A stretch of 64,000 nt of DNA from Clostridiales bacterium (GCA_021736985.1 JAIPEW010000001.1:1-64000); one strand, 5' to 3'; numbered from the stretch's first letter, positions 8,573-18,184 are shown. Numbers and translations are program-made. Notes: generated by a model from the sequence alone, not told the origin.

Positions 8573-11560
8573 ATGTCCCTAGACCATAGTGAAAAGACCT
8601 TGGAAGAATCAGTCGAGGACAGTCTTCTACAAAAAGGATATATTAAAATAGACCATTCAGAATTTGACCGGGAAAAAGCTCTTTTCCCTGGTACTTTTAT
8701 TGAATTTATAAAAGACACCCAACCTGAAAAGTGGGAAAAAATTAAAAAAAATCACGGTCCCCAGGCAGAAAATAAAATAATTAATCGGCTAATACGTGAA
8801 TTAAACCAGCACGGCACTATAAAGGTTTTACGCAAAGGAATTGATGATTACGGAGTACATTTAAATACTGCTTACTTTGCCCCTGCCAGCGGTCTTAATC
8901 CTGAAATGAAGAAACTTTATGATAAAAATCGCCTGGGCGTTTCCAGGCAGATAAGGTACAGCACCAAAAATGAAAATTCCATTGATATAGTCTTGAGTTT
9001 AAACGGGATACCAGTTGCCACGGCAGAATTGAAAAAGCCATCTAAAGGACAGAATTATAAATATGCCAAGAAACAGTATAAAGAAGACCGCGATCCTAAA
9101 GAATTATTATTTCAATTTAAAAAGCGTGCTGTAGTTCATTTTGCCGTAGATACCGAAGAAGTTTATATGGCTACTAAGCTTGAAAAACAAATGACTGTAT
9201 TTTTCCCTTTTAACAAGGGTAACAAGGGAGGCAGGGGAAACCCTTACAATCCTCACGGATATAGAACATCATATTTGTGGGAAGAAATTTGGGCTAAAGA
9301 TGTATGGCTAAATATCCTTTCTAAGTATGTAAATGTAATAAAGGATAAAAAGGGTAAAGAAACTTTGATATTTCCCCGCTATCACCAATTGGAAGCAGTT
9401 CAAGAACTTATAAAATATGCTCGGAAAAATAGTGCAGGGAAAAACTATCTTATCCAGCACTCAGCAGGAAGCGGAAAAAGCCTTACTATAGGTTGGCTGG
9501 CACACAGATTGTCCAACATGCACGGGAAAGATGATCGACCTGTTTTTGATTCCGTTGTCGTGATTACGGATAGAGTGGTACTGGACAAGCAGCTCCAGGA
9601 TACCATTTACGAGATAGACCACCAGCAGGGCGTGGTAGAGAGAATAACTAAACACTCATGGCAATTAAAAGAAGCTCTTGAAAAAGGAAAGAAAATAATT
9701 ATTACTACACTTCAAAAGTTCCCTGTGGTTATTGATAAAATAGGCTATCTTCCTAAGAGAAACTACGCAGTAATAGTCGACGAAGCACATAGTTCACAGA
9801 CGGGGGAATCAGCTAAAGCCCTGAAAGAAGTTTTATCTGCTGAATCTTTGGAAGAAGCGGCCCGTAAACAGGAAACAATGGAAGAAGAATATGATCCGGA
9901 TGATGAGATTATTAAGCATTCCATAAAAGTTCAGGGAAAACAAGATAACCTCAGCTTTTTTGCCTTTACTGCAACACCAAAAGCTAAAACCCTGGAGACT
10001 TTCGGCCAGCCTGGGCCTGACGGGAAACCTGTGCCTTTTCACTTATACCCCATGCGCCAGGCTATTGAAGAAGGATTTATAATGGATGTTCTGAAAAACT
10101 ATACAACATATAAAACCTATTTCAAGCTGATGAAGAGTATTGAAGACGATCCTGAATTCGATAAACAAAAAGCTTCTAAGGCCGCTGCCCGGTTCGTAGA
10201 CTTACACCCCCATAACCTGGCGCAAAAAACGCAGGTCATGGTAGAACATTTTCGCAATAAGACAATGAAAAAAATAAATGGGAAAGCAAAAGCAATGCTG
10301 GTAACAAGCTCTCGCCTGCATGCCTATCGGTATAAACAGGAGTTTGACAGTTATATACAAGAAAATGGCTATGACAATATAAAAACTCTAGTTGCTTATT
10401 CTGGTAAGGTAAAAGATCCAAATACGGAATATGAATTTAGCGAATCGGAAATTAATGAAATCAGGGAATCCGAGCTGCCTCAAAAATTTAAGGAAAACGA
10501 TGAATACAGGGTTTTGCTGGTGGCAGACAAGTACCAGACAGGTTTTGACGAGCCCCTGCTCCATACTATGTTTGTAGATAAAAAACTGGGTGATGTAAAG
10601 GCAGTACAGACTCTGTCCAGGTTAAACCGTACACACCCCCAAAAGGATGACACGTTTGTATTGGATTTTGTAAATGATGCTGAAGATATAAAAAAAGCAT
10701 TTCAACCATTTTATGAGCAGACAACTGTTGATGAAACTACCGACCCCAATTTATTATATGATCTTAAAAAGAAACTGGACGAGTATCAAGTATATTGGCA
10801 CAGTGAAGTAGATAATTTCTGTAAACTATTTTTTAAACCCGGTAAGCAGAGAAAAGGCGAGGCGGATAAACTGGACTCTTATGTTGATCCGGCCGTCGAT
10901 CGCTTCAAAAATAAGCCCCAGGAAGAGCAGGAAGCATTTAGAAAGTCTTTAAGTCAATTTGTCAGACTGTACTCATTCTTACTGCAAATAATTCCTTTTC
11001 AAGATCCCGAACTTCATAAGCTTGAAACTTACGGCCGGTACTTATTAAGCAAGCTCCCGCAAAAAAATACAGGGGGAAAAGTAATATTAAATAAAGAAAT
11101 TGACCTGGAATATTACAGGTTGGAGAAAACAGCACAACAGAATATAGAATTGGAGAAACAAGGGACGGGTGAAGTTAAGGGCCCTCGAGTTAACGGCGTT
11201 TCTAAAAACAAAAGTGAAGAAAAAGCACTTCTTTCTGAGATTTTAGAAATCATGAATAAGCTCTTTGGCAAGTCTGATTTATCCGAAAATGACCTTTTAT
11301 ATCTTAAACAAATAGAAAACGATATAACCAGTGACGAAAAGTTAACCGAAGTAGCAAAAAATAATTCTTTAGAAAATTTTGGGTACGCGTATAAAGAAAA
11401 ATTTATAAATAAAGCAGTGGAAAGAAGCGAACAGAATAATGAAATGTTTCAGATGATCATGGAAAACGTATTAACAAACCTTGATGACCCAACTGCTTAT
11501 GACTTTTTTATTAGATATCTTGTTAAACCAGCTTATAATGAGTTAAGGCAAGAAGGATAG
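8573..11560 (+). CDS. hsdR: type I restriction endonuclease subunit R
   Basis: ATP-dependent DNA translocase and nuclease of the complex. The start is set at ATG 8573, 6 nt after GAGGGGTG, giving about 995 residues. An N-terminal restriction-nuclease domain shows D (IDIVLSL) and ELK near residues 138-155. Walker A HSAGSGKS is near 296, the helicase box DEAH near 403, FTATPK near 466, and the late helicase motifs DKYQTGFDEP and QTLSRLNR follow. The C-terminal third is helical, as usual for HsdM/S contact. The gene appears intact, so the whole system is probably active. Confidence 0.95.
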   Translation: MSLDHSEKTLEESVEDSLLQKGYIKIDHSEFDREKALFPGTFIEFIKDTQPEKWEKIKKNHGPQAENKIINRLIRELNQHGTIKVLRKGIDDYGVHLNTAYFAPASGLNPEMKKLYDKNRLGVSRQIRYSTKNENSIDIVLSLNGIPVATAELKKPSKGQNYKYAKKQYKEDRDPKELLFQFKKRAVVHFAVDTEEVYMATKLEKQMTVFFPFNKGNKGGRGNPYNPHGYRTSYLWEEIWAKDVWLNILSKYVNVIKDKKGKETLIFPRYHQLEAVQELIKYARKNSAGKNYLIQHSAGSGKSLTIGWLAHRLSNMHGKDDRPVFDSVVVITDRVVLDKQLQDTIYEIDHQQGVVERITKHSWQLKEALEKGKKIIITTLQKFPVVIDKIGYLPKRNYAVIVDEAHSSQTGESAKALKEVLSAESLEEAARKQETMEEEYDPDDEIIKHSIKVQGKQDNLSFFAFTATPKAKTLETFGQPGPDGKPVPFHLYPMRQAIEEGFIMDVLKNYTTYKTYFKLMKSIEDDPEFDKQKASKAAARFVDLHPHNLAQKTQVMVEHFRNKTMKKINGKAKAMLVTSSRLHAYRYKQEFDSYIQENGYDNIKTLVAYSGKVKDPNTEYEFSESEINEIRESELPQKFKENDEYRVLLVADKYQTGFDEPLLHTMFVDKKLGDVKAVQTLSRLNRTHPQKDDTFVLDFVNDAEDIKKAFQPFYEQTTVDETTDPNLLYDLKKKLDEYQVYWHSEVDNFCKLFFKPGKQRKGEADKLDSYVDPAVDRFKNKPQEEQEAFRKSLSQFVRLYSFLLQIIPFQDPELHKLETYGRYLLSKLPQKNTGGKVILNKEIDLEYYRLEKTAQQNIELEKQGTGEVKGPRVNGVSKNKSEEKALLSEILEIMNKLFGKSDLSENDLLYLKQIENDITSDEKLTEVAKNNSLENFGYAYKEKFINKAVERSEQNNEMFQMIMENVLTNLDDPTAYDFFIRYLVKPAYNELRQEG

Positions 11561-11853
11561 ATAAAATATACAGATTAGAGGTCACATACAATAAGATCTG
11601 CAAATAAGAAGATCTATTAAATATTTTTATTAAATAAAAAAATCGGTCCTAACAGCCGAAAGTGAAAGTTATTTATCTTCTTTTTTATGGTTTTTATTTT
11701 CTTTGATTAGTCTTGTCTTTGGTGGTTTTGGTTATCATAACAGCAATAAAAAGTGTAAACATTTTTCTAAGAAACCTTGAGGTAGGGGATCTATTCTAAA
11801 AGCGTAGTTATTTGGTAGTGAATGGAGTAATTATAAAAAATGAGGTGAGAAAT
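11561..11853. other. intergenic gap, no gene seen
   Basis: AT-rich spacer between the restriction operon and the GmrSD-type gene. I see no convincing open frame, terminator or RNA. The GAGGTGAGA at 11842-11850 is the ribosome-binding site used to place the next start. Confidence 0.4.
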
Positions 11854-13530
11854 TTGGCATCTGGAAAAATTGATGCAGATAAAATTATACTACAAAAGAT
11901 TTTTTCTCAAGACTTTTGGTTTGTAATACCAGAATATCAGCGTTCTTATGTATGGCAATCTGATAATGTATCTGAATTGATTGAAGATCTATATTATGCA
12001 TTTAAGAATAAACCAAATAGTCAGTATTTTTTAGGTTCCCTGGTTTTAAAAAGATTGGAAAATGATGAATACCCAGAATATGAAGTATTGGATGGACAGC
12101 AACGTTTAACTACATTTTTTATGATGTTAGCGGTTTTAAGAGATTTGCTGGATAATAAGAAGTTTAAAGAAAACCTGCAGGGAAAAATTTATCAAGAAGA
12201 AGATGTGTTAGATAAAGTTCCTTCCAGGCAGAGGATAACATATAAAATTCGGGATGATGTAGAAGATTTTATTTATGAATATATTATAAAATTGGATGGT
12301 ACAACCCATAGAGAAGATTTAACGAAGAAAAAGGAAAAAAATAATATATCTATTTCAAATATGGCTAATGCTATATTAGTGCTAATACATAATTTACAAA
12401 ACAAAGATGATTTGCAAGATTTTGTAAAATTCTTGTTTAATGAAGCATTATTTATTTATGTATCTACTGATAATCATGAAGATGCATTTCGTATGTTTAC
12501 AATTTTAAATGATAGAGGTATTCCTCTAACAAGTGCGGATATAATAAAGTCCATAAATATTGGGAATTTAGAAACTAAAGAAAACGTAAATAAATATGCA
12601 AAAATATGGGAAGATATTGAAGGCAGACATGGAGAATATTTTGATAGATTTTTAGGGTTTGTAAGAACAATTTTAGTTAAGGATAAAGCTAGAACAAATC
12701 TGCTTGATGAATTTGAATCTAAAATATATAAAGCAAAGAAACTATCAAAAGGAAAAGAAACTTTTAAATTAGTTCAGGAATATGATGAAATATATGAAGA
12801 TATAATTGAATTGGGAAACAGTAATTTAAGTAATGAGTTTAAAAATCTTATTACAATAATGAAAATAGGATTGCGTTCAGAGGATTGGATACCTCCCCTG
12901 ATGTTTTATTATTATAAGTTTGGTTCTTATGGCTTAGATCAATTTTTAAGAAATTTAGAATATAAATTTACAGGAAATTGGGTTTGTGGTTTAACACCTA
13001 CATTAAGATTAGATGCTATGAATAATATTCTTAAAGTGATAGAAAATACGAGTTTTGAACAGGTTGATGAAAAATTATTGAATAACAATGAGCTATTTAA
13101 TATTGACATTGAAACTTTTAAAAATAACATAAGTGGAAATATTTACAAAAAGCAGTATGCACGTTACTTATTATTAAAAATTGAATTTTTATTAAGTGAT
13201 AATACTGTACATTTAACTGGTTATAATTACATAACAGTAGAACATGTATTGCCACAAAATCCAGATAGCAACAGCCAATGGGTGAAAGATTTTTTTGATG
13301 AAGAAAGAGAGTATTGGACAGATAAGCTTGCAAATTTAGTATTAATAAGTAAAAAGAAAAATAGTACACTTAATAATCTAGATTTTAAAGAGAAAAAGGA
13401 AAGATATTTAAATAAGCGAATAGATCCTTTTCATGGTAATAAAATATTTATCCAGCGACATTCGGAATGGAATCCCAGAGTACTAGAAGAAAGACAAAAT
13501 GAATTAGTTAATCTGTTATGTAATAATTAA
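11854..13530 (+). CDS. GmrSD-type protein, DUF262 + DUF1524 fusion
   Basis: The DUF262 (GmrS-like) domain has PEYQRSYVW near residue 25 and the nucleotide-handling motif DGQQRLT near residue 80. The DUF1524 (GmrD-like) domain at the C-terminus has EHVLPQNP near residue 465 and KLANLVLISKKKNSTLNN, a His-Me finger nuclease signature. Fused GmrSD enzymes are type IV restriction systems that cut modified (for example glucosylated hydroxymethylcytosine) phage DNA; other DUF262 fusions defend by other means. TTG 11854 is chosen for its GAGGTG site; a GTG at 11812 lacks one. Confidence 0.85.
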   Translation: MASGKIDADKIILQKIFSQDFWFVIPEYQRSYVWQSDNVSELIEDLYYAFKNKPNSQYFLGSLVLKRLENDEYPEYEVLDGQQRLTTFFMMLAVLRDLLDNKKFKENLQGKIYQEEDVLDKVPSRQRITYKIRDDVEDFIYEYIIKLDGTTHREDLTKKKEKNNISISNMANAILVLIHNLQNKDDLQDFVKFLFNEALFIYVSTDNHEDAFRMFTILNDRGIPLTSADIIKSINIGNLETKENVNKYAKIWEDIEGRHGEYFDRFLGFVRTILVKDKARTNLLDEFESKIYKAKKLSKGKETFKLVQEYDEIYEDIIELGNSNLSNEFKNLITIMKIGLRSEDWIPPLMFYYYKFGSYGLDQFLRNLEYKFTGNWVCGLTPTLRLDAMNNILKVIENTSFEQVDEKLLNNNELFNIDIETFKNNISGNIYKKQYARYLLLKIEFLLSDNTVHLTGYNYITVEHVLPQNPDSNSQWVKDFFDEEREYWTDKLANLVLISKKKNSTLNNLDFKEKKERYLNKRIDPFHGNKIFIQRHSEWNPRVLEERQNELVNLLCNN

Positions 13531-13616
13531 CAGCATGTGTAATATAAGTACTGATAAAAGTGACCGAACATATTTTATATGGGTCTTTGAGATATTAATA
13601 AAATAAACATAATGTA

Positions 13617-13645
13617 TTGACAGACAACTAATTGTTTAGTACTAT
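13617..13645 (+). promoter_or_regulatory. sigma-A promoter of candidate small RNA
   Basis: TTGACA at 13617-13622, a 17-nt spacer, and TACTAT at 13640-13645. It faces right into a region without an open frame that ends in a strong terminator about 90 nt later. Confidence 0.6.
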
Positions 13646-13651
13646 CTTTGT

Positions 13652-13779
13652 AAGACCTAAACGTGTACCAAGCTAAGTTAAAAAAAATGCAACCGGTGTC
13701 AATTTTTTCACTATTTAAAGATAGTTTTTATAAAGCGCAGGTTGAGTGGTTAAAGCCATTTCAGCCTGCGCTTTTTTTG
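13652..13779 (+). ncRNA. candidate small RNA
   Basis: A consensus promoter and a rho-independent terminator enclose about 125 nt without a ribosome-binding site plus open frame. A small internal hairpin (ACTAT/ATAGT near 13710-13725) precedes the terminator. It may be a stand-alone sRNA of the island or the leader of the small open frame downstream. No known family was recognised. Confidence 0.45.
13734..13779 (+). terminator. rho-independent terminator
   Basis: A 12-bp stem (AGCGCAGGTTGA at 13734-13745 with TCAGCCTGCGCT at 13761-13772) is followed by seven T. Confidence 0.85.
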
Positions 13780-13818
13780 TAGGAATTTATAACGGCGAAA
13801 GGAGTTTTTACCCCGAAA

Positions 13819-14009
13819 TGGAAATAAGAATAACAACAACAAAAAAAGGGAAGGCAGATATTGACCTGGCTGCACGGCTTTTAGTAAAAGGGGCACTGCG
13901 GTTGGCAAAAAAAGAATTAAATGAAAAAAATTCTATCAAAAACCCAGTTCGGGATCGATCTTCTCCCGAGTTCCCAGCACTGGATCGTGTCTCTGGAAAC
14001 CCCGATTAA
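13819..14009 (+). CDS. small hypothetical ORF, probably truncated
   Basis: An ATG at 13819 lies 15 nt after AAAGGAG. The first 33 residues (MEIRITTTKKGKADIDLAARLL...) look protein-like and basic. From about 13917 on, the frame is antisense to the HTH gene on the minus strand, so the tail is probably accidental and the original 3' end lost. I do not recognise a family. Confidence 0.3.
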
Positions 14010-14333
14010 TCCGGCTAAGTCGTCCTGCTTCAGCCCTTTTGATGCACGGGTAATTTTTAATTTGTCGTGCTCTCCTCGGCATTCATAGAAATAGTCAAGT
14101 GGTATTCTTAAATAGGAAGAAACTCGGTTAAGGGTGAGTAAATTTGGTTCTATATTTCCTTTTTCCCATTGAGATATGTGGGATTCACCAATAGAACATG
14201 CCTCTGCTATCTCTTTAATTGTTAAACCTTTTTGCATTCGTACTCGTTTAAGCCTGTTACCTAACGTGTTTTCCGGCGGCAGCCAGGGTTCTGGCGTTTC
14301 AAGTATCAGTGATATTAGTTGTGTTTTATTGAT
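13917..14333 (-). pseudogene. double XRE-type HTH regulator, start codon lost
   Basis: Two helix-turn-helix domains are visible: TIKEIAEACSIGESHISQWE and, after a YFYECRGEHDKL linker, KQDDLAGLIGVSRDTIQCWE. An ATG at 14237 lies inside the first HTH. Upstream the frame continues to 14333 with sensible protein (NKTQLISLILETPEPWLP, then TLGNRLKRVRM), but no ATG, GTG or TTG is found where it should begin. The coding sequence stops exactly where the yifB remnant begins on the other strand. It is probably a 5'-truncated transcription factor; rare-start expression cannot be excluded. Confidence 0.6.
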
Positions 14334-14835
14334 GAATGCATGCCCGTGTGGATATTTGTTTGATGAAGAAAAAGAATGTAAATGTACACCACTGCAAATT
14401 CAACGTTATTTAGGTAGAATATCGGGCCCATTTCTAGACCGGCTGGATATTCACATAGAAATATCCCGACCCAAGTTTAACGATTTGGAATCTGCTCCAA
14501 ATGGCGAAAGTTCCCCTGTTATAAAAAAAAGAGTTGAAAAAGCACGTTTAATACAGCAAAAGCGTATACAAGAACACGATATAGATGAAAATATTATAAA
14601 TAGCAATTCACATATACCTGCTTCTGTAGTACAAAAAATTTGCCAGGTTACTGTCGATGGTAAACAAATGTTAAAGCATGCGTTTAGCAGTTTAAATCTG
14701 ACAGCACGTTCTTATAATAAAATTTTAAAAGTAGCACGAACCATAGCAGACCTGGCCGGCCAGGATTTAATCGACACTGAACACATTGCCGAAGCAATAC
14801 AATACCGCAGCTTAGAAAGAAAGTTATGGAGATAA
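14332..14835 (+). pseudogene. YifB/ComM Mg-chelatase-like C-terminal remnant
   Basis: From MNACPCGY onward the frame matches the C-terminal half of YifB/ComM AAA+ proteins: TPLQIQRYLGRISGPFLDRL (sensor region), a long helical part, then LTARSYNKILKVARTIADL and AEAIQYRSLERKLW. Walker A and B and the N-terminal Lon-like domain are absent. An ATG at 14176 would add about 52 residues, but those are antisense to the HTH gene and not YifB-like. It is a broken gene of about 165 residues. Confidence 0.85.
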
Positions 14836-14962
14836 TAATACTTACTAAAAAGAAAGTTATAAAAACAAGAAGGTGATCCATTTAAAATAAGAAATATGAT
14901 TAATATTATGATTTTGAACATATGTTATAATTTATATAAAAATTATACTAGGAGACGATAGA

Positions 14963-15895
14963 ATGGAAAACAATTACTTATTTGGCCCGGTTCCTTCCAG
15001 GCGGCTCGGTATATCATTAGGTGTAGATCTGGTTCCTTTTAAAACATGTACTTTAAATTGTATATATTGTGAATGCGGGAAAACAACAAATTTAACAGTA
15101 GAAAGAAAAGAATATGTACCGGTTAGAGAAGTGTTAGACCAGCTGAGCGCATACTTAAATAATGAACCTGAACTTGATTACATTACTTTTTCTGGTTCAG
15201 GTGAACCAACCTTACACAGTAAGATAGGTGAAATAATTAGTTTTATAAAGGAAAATTACCCGCAGTACAATGTAGCTGTACTGACAAATGGAAACCTCTT
15301 GCCACTAGAAAGTGTTCGAAAACAGCTAAAAAATGCTGACCTTATTGTTCCCTCCCTGGATGCTGCTTCAGAAGAAGCTTTCCAGGCGATAAACCGTCCA
15401 CACAGCAGTCTGGTATGTAAGGATATTATTTCTGGATTAATTCAATTTCGGGAGGAATTCACAGGAGAAATAAGCCTGGAAGTATTTATAGTTCCCGGTA
15501 TAAATACTACTGAAAAGGAATTAGAATTATTAAAAACAGCAATTCAATCTGTAAAGCCGGATAACGTGCAGATTGGTACCCTGGACAGGCCCGGAACTGA
15601 AAGCTGGGTAAAACCAGCCAGTGACGAAGAAATGAAAAAAGTCGCTGCCCGGTTGGAACATGTTGAGGTTATTACTGATTTTAACTCTCGTAAAAAAGTA
15701 GCCAGTTTTAGCGAAGATATGCAGCAAGAAATAATGACAACTGTTAAAAGAAGACCTTGCACTGTAAAAGATCTTGCAGATATATTAAATTCAACAGTAG
15801 CAGAAATTAATAAATATTTACAGGTTCTACTAGAAGAAAATAAAATAGAATGTGAACAGCAAAACCGGGGTAATTTTTTTAAAGCAAAAAAGTAA
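14963..15895 (+). CDS. radical SAM protein (TYW1-related family)
   Basis: A SAM-dependent radical enzyme with the CxxxCxxC cluster (CTLNCIYC, residues 29-36) after the family signature GPVPSRRLG. A TIM-barrel follows (TFSGSGEPT near residue 75). The C-terminal 70 residues form a winged-helix-like segment (CTVKDLADILNSTVAEINKYLQ). Such proteins are annotated as Fe-S oxidoreductases related to wyosine synthesis; the substrate is unknown in bacteria. The ATG follows AGGAGACG. It is single, with no obvious partner. Confidence 0.85.
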   Translation: MENNYLFGPVPSRRLGISLGVDLVPFKTCTLNCIYCECGKTTNLTVERKEYVPVREVLDQLSAYLNNEPELDYITFSGSGEPTLHSKIGEIISFIKENYPQYNVAVLTNGNLLPLESVRKQLKNADLIVPSLDAASEEAFQAINRPHSSLVCKDIISGLIQFREEFTGEISLEVFIVPGINTTEKELELLKTAIQSVKPDNVQIGTLDRPGTESWVKPASDEEMKKVAARLEHVEVITDFNSRKKVASFSEDMQQEIMTTVKRRPCTVKDLADILNSTVAEINKYLQVLLEENKIECEQQNRGNFFKAKK

Positions 15896-15919
15896 TAACG
15901 TAAGAGAGGAGTGATTTTA

Positions 15920-16249
15920 ATGAATAGAAAAGAGATAATGAACTTAGAAGAAAAGCCTTTACTGGACTTGGTGGAAAAAAACTTTAATATAAAACTAGAT
16001 GGGGTGAAAGATGAAGAAAATATCTGTGCTGCCTGGCAGATAGTAGATATTTTAGCCCAAAAGGGGTGGATGATTAATATTAGAAGGGATCCAGATTTGA
16101 AAAACGTGGATGGATGTAAATTTAATAATGGTCCTGGTACCATTTTTGCTCAATATGGTTCCCTGCCTAATTTTAATACTATTAGTGAGGGGATTTGTAA
16201 AACAAGCTTAATTGCACTCAAATCAACTGAAGGAATTAAAACAGACTAG
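15920..16249 (+). CDS. phage ABA-sandwich (BC1872-like) protein
   Basis: About 109 residues from ATG 15920, which has GAGAGGAGTG 8 nt upstream. The order MNRKEIMNLE, AAWQIVDILAQKGW, CKFNNGPG and ISEGICKTSLIAL follows the BC1872 family, a small alpha-beta-alpha fold common in Firmicutes prophages, of unknown function. No other phage genes are nearby. Moderate confidence from pattern memory. Confidence 0.6.
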   Translation: MNRKEIMNLEEKPLLDLVEKNFNIKLDGVKDEENICAAWQIVDILAQKGWMINIRRDPDLKNVDGCKFNNGPGTIFAQYGSLPNFNTISEGICKTSLIALKSTEGIKTD

Positions 16250-16477
16250 ATTTTGTTTTAATTATAATATTCCGGGTTAAAATGTAATCGACAACCTGTA
16301 AATGCTGTCTTTACCAGAAGGGCTTGAAAGCAACTATTGTCCCTTTTCCACAAGTATATAGTACCGGCAGGTAAATGGTAATTCAAGTCAAGAACTTTCG
16401 CTAGTGTTACAGCTAATTGATTAAGTATATGTAGAAGAGAACACGTATATAGACGTTTACCATAGAAGGTGAAAATT

Positions 16478-17227
16478 TTGCTGTACGTAATTAAATTTAT
16501 TTATCATTTTTTCCTTCCTCCGGGTATTTTTGTAATACTGCTGTTTATCCTTGCTGCGTGGACGTATAAAAATAGAAGAAGAGCAGCAGTACTGATTATG
16601 ATAACCGCTACCTGCCTGTATATTATATCAACATCGTTTGTAGGAAATACGCTTATAAGAAGCCTGGAAAAATGTTATGGATTGCCGGATAAAATCACGG
16701 CAGATGTTATAGTTATGCTTGGCGGTGGTGCTACACTGGATACTCCAAACATAGAGGGTAAAGGTCATCTTTCTGGTTCTGCATCCAACCGTTTGTTGAC
16801 AGCGGTAAGGCTGTACAAAAAAACGGGCTTGCCTGTAATTATTGCGGGGGGACAGGTTTATAAAAATTCCGGTAATGAAGCTCAAATAGCAAAAAGATAT
16901 ATGGTTGACCTGGGAGTAAATCCAGATAAGATAATTATTGAAAACAAGAGCCGGAATACTACTGAAAATGCTAAAAATACAGCTAGGGTCATGAATGAAT
17001 ATAATTATGAAAAGGTTTCACTAGTGACATCTGCTTTTCATATGCGCCGCGCTGTGATTAATTTTCAAAAAGTAGGGGTAACTGTGCAGCCTTATCCTAC
17101 TGACTATAAGTCCAGTATAAAGCTAGCCTTATATCCTAACAATTTTGTACCCTGTCATGATGGAATTTATAAGTCAGGACTGGCTGCAAAAGAATACCTG
17201 GGAATATTGTACTTGTCCTTGTTTTAA
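16478..17227 (+). CDS. YdcF/ElyC-family membrane protein (DUF218)
   Basis: TTG 16478 is favoured because GAAGGTG lies 6 nt upstream; a GTG at 16469 overlaps it. Two transmembrane helices occupy about 10-30 and 38-60. A DUF218 domain follows: ADVIVMLGGG, GLPVIIAGGQ, ENKSRNTTENA and VTSAFHMRRA are classic. ElyC of this family affects envelope/undecaprenyl-phosphate metabolism in E. coli. The last residues (AAKEYLGILYL) resemble the usual re-entry helix. It is upstream of a flavodoxin without evident link. Confidence 0.85.
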   Translation: MLYVIKFIYHFFLPPGIFVILLFILAAWTYKNRRRAAVLIMITATCLYIISTSFVGNTLIRSLEKCYGLPDKITADVIVMLGGGATLDTPNIEGKGHLSGSASNRLLTAVRLYKKTGLPVIIAGGQVYKNSGNEAQIAKRYMVDLGVNPDKIIIENKSRNTTENAKNTARVMNEYNYEKVSLVTSAFHMRRAVINFQKVGVTVQPYPTDYKSSIKLALYPNNFVPCHDGIYKSGLAAKEYLGILYLSLF

Positions 17228-17299
17228 AAAATATTCTGAATAGCTATGTACTGGCTTTTTTTTTTTTTGAATAATATTAAAAGAGAAAGGAGATTAATT

Positions 17300-17848
17300 A
17301 TGAGGATTGCAGTATTATACTGGTCAAAAAGCGGCAATACAGAAAAAGTTGCCAATGCTATTAAAGAAGCAAGTGAAGAAAAAGAGCATGATGTTTTTTT
17401 TAAGAAGTGCGAGGGCCCGGATGAAAATAATGATATCGATTATTTTGATTATGATTTAATTTTTGCTGGATCTCCAACATACCAGTGGTTATCTCCCAAA
17501 CCTTTTTATGACTTTCTTCACGACAAGTTCAACAAACACAAAAAAGAAGGTTTGATTAAATTAAAATCTCCTATAATAGAAGGAAAAAACGCTGTGATGT
17601 TTTGTACTTACTCGGGCCCACATACTGGAATAAATGAAGCAATTCCTCTTACAAAATATAATGGTCAATTTTTCGAGCATATAGGTTTTAATATTCTGGG
17701 GGAATGGCACATTGTAGGTGAATTTCATGGAAGTGAAGAAAATAGTACACAGGGTAAGTTGGGAGATATAAGGGGACTACCTTCCCGGGAAGACCTGGAT
17801 AAAGTAAAAAGCAGTGTTTTCGAGATATTAGAACAAATTAAAAAATAA
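17300..17848 (+). CDS. flavodoxin family protein
   Basis: About 182 residues from ATG 17300 with AAAGGAGA upstream. The FMN phosphate-binding loop is at the N-terminus (YWSKSGNTEKVA, residues 5-16), followed by FAGSPTYQWL and the flavin-contacting TYSGPHTG. It is an electron carrier or NAD(P)H-linked flavodoxin/ArsR-associated type; the partner is not visible. A terminator follows. Confidence 0.85.
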   Translation: MRIAVLYWSKSGNTEKVANAIKEASEEKEHDVFFKKCEGPDENNDIDYFDYDLIFAGSPTYQWLSPKPFYDFLHDKFNKHKKEGLIKLKSPIIEGKNAVMFCTYSGPHTGINEAIPLTKYNGQFFEHIGFNILGEWHIVGEFHGSEENSTQGKLGDIRGLPSREDLDKVKSSVFEILEQIKK

Positions 17849-17926
17849 ATCTTTACTAAATATTTTGATGTTTAAAATTCATAGCAAAATATTAATGTAA
17901 AATGAACGCAAATAACTAATTTGAGG

Positions 17927-17955
17927 CAGTGTGTTAATTCACACTGTTTTTTTTT
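17927..17955 (+). terminator. rho-independent terminator after flavodoxin gene
   Basis: CAGTGTG and CACACTG arms around TTAATT (17927-17946), then nine T. It separates the flavodoxin gene from the palindromic operator downstream. Confidence 0.85.
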
Positions 17956-17994
17956 GTTAAAAGTCTCTTAATATATACTTAAAAATTTTGTACT

Positions 17995-18046
17995 TTGTAG
18001 TATAAACTACAAGCCTGAGATAGCTCAAATGATTATTATATATAAT
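17995..18046 (+). promoter_or_regulatory. Crp/Fnr-type operator and promoter, probably of the gcvH operon
   Basis: The palindrome TTGTAGT-N4-ACTACAA occupies 17995-18012. A -10-like TATTAT at 18034-18039 puts the operator centre near -42, the class II activator position. An almost identical site lies before lpd (25222-25239). Because a terminator precedes it, the site must serve a gene to the right. The first non-transposon gene is gcvH, now almost 2 kb away because of the IS110 insertion. Confidence 0.65.
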
Positions 18047-18184
18047 AAATACTATTAAATTGTGTAATTATTAAAAATAAAACTATATGTATATTTCAGT
18101 TAGGGTAAGCGCAACTTGAATTAATGAAAAATATCTCTAAAAAGGAGCATTCCTGTAATGAAATAAGCAATGTTTGAATAAAAA

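Noticed and set aside
14176-14331. N-terminal extension of the YifB-like ORF
   Set aside because: These codons are antisense to the helix-turn-helix gene and show no YifB similarity.
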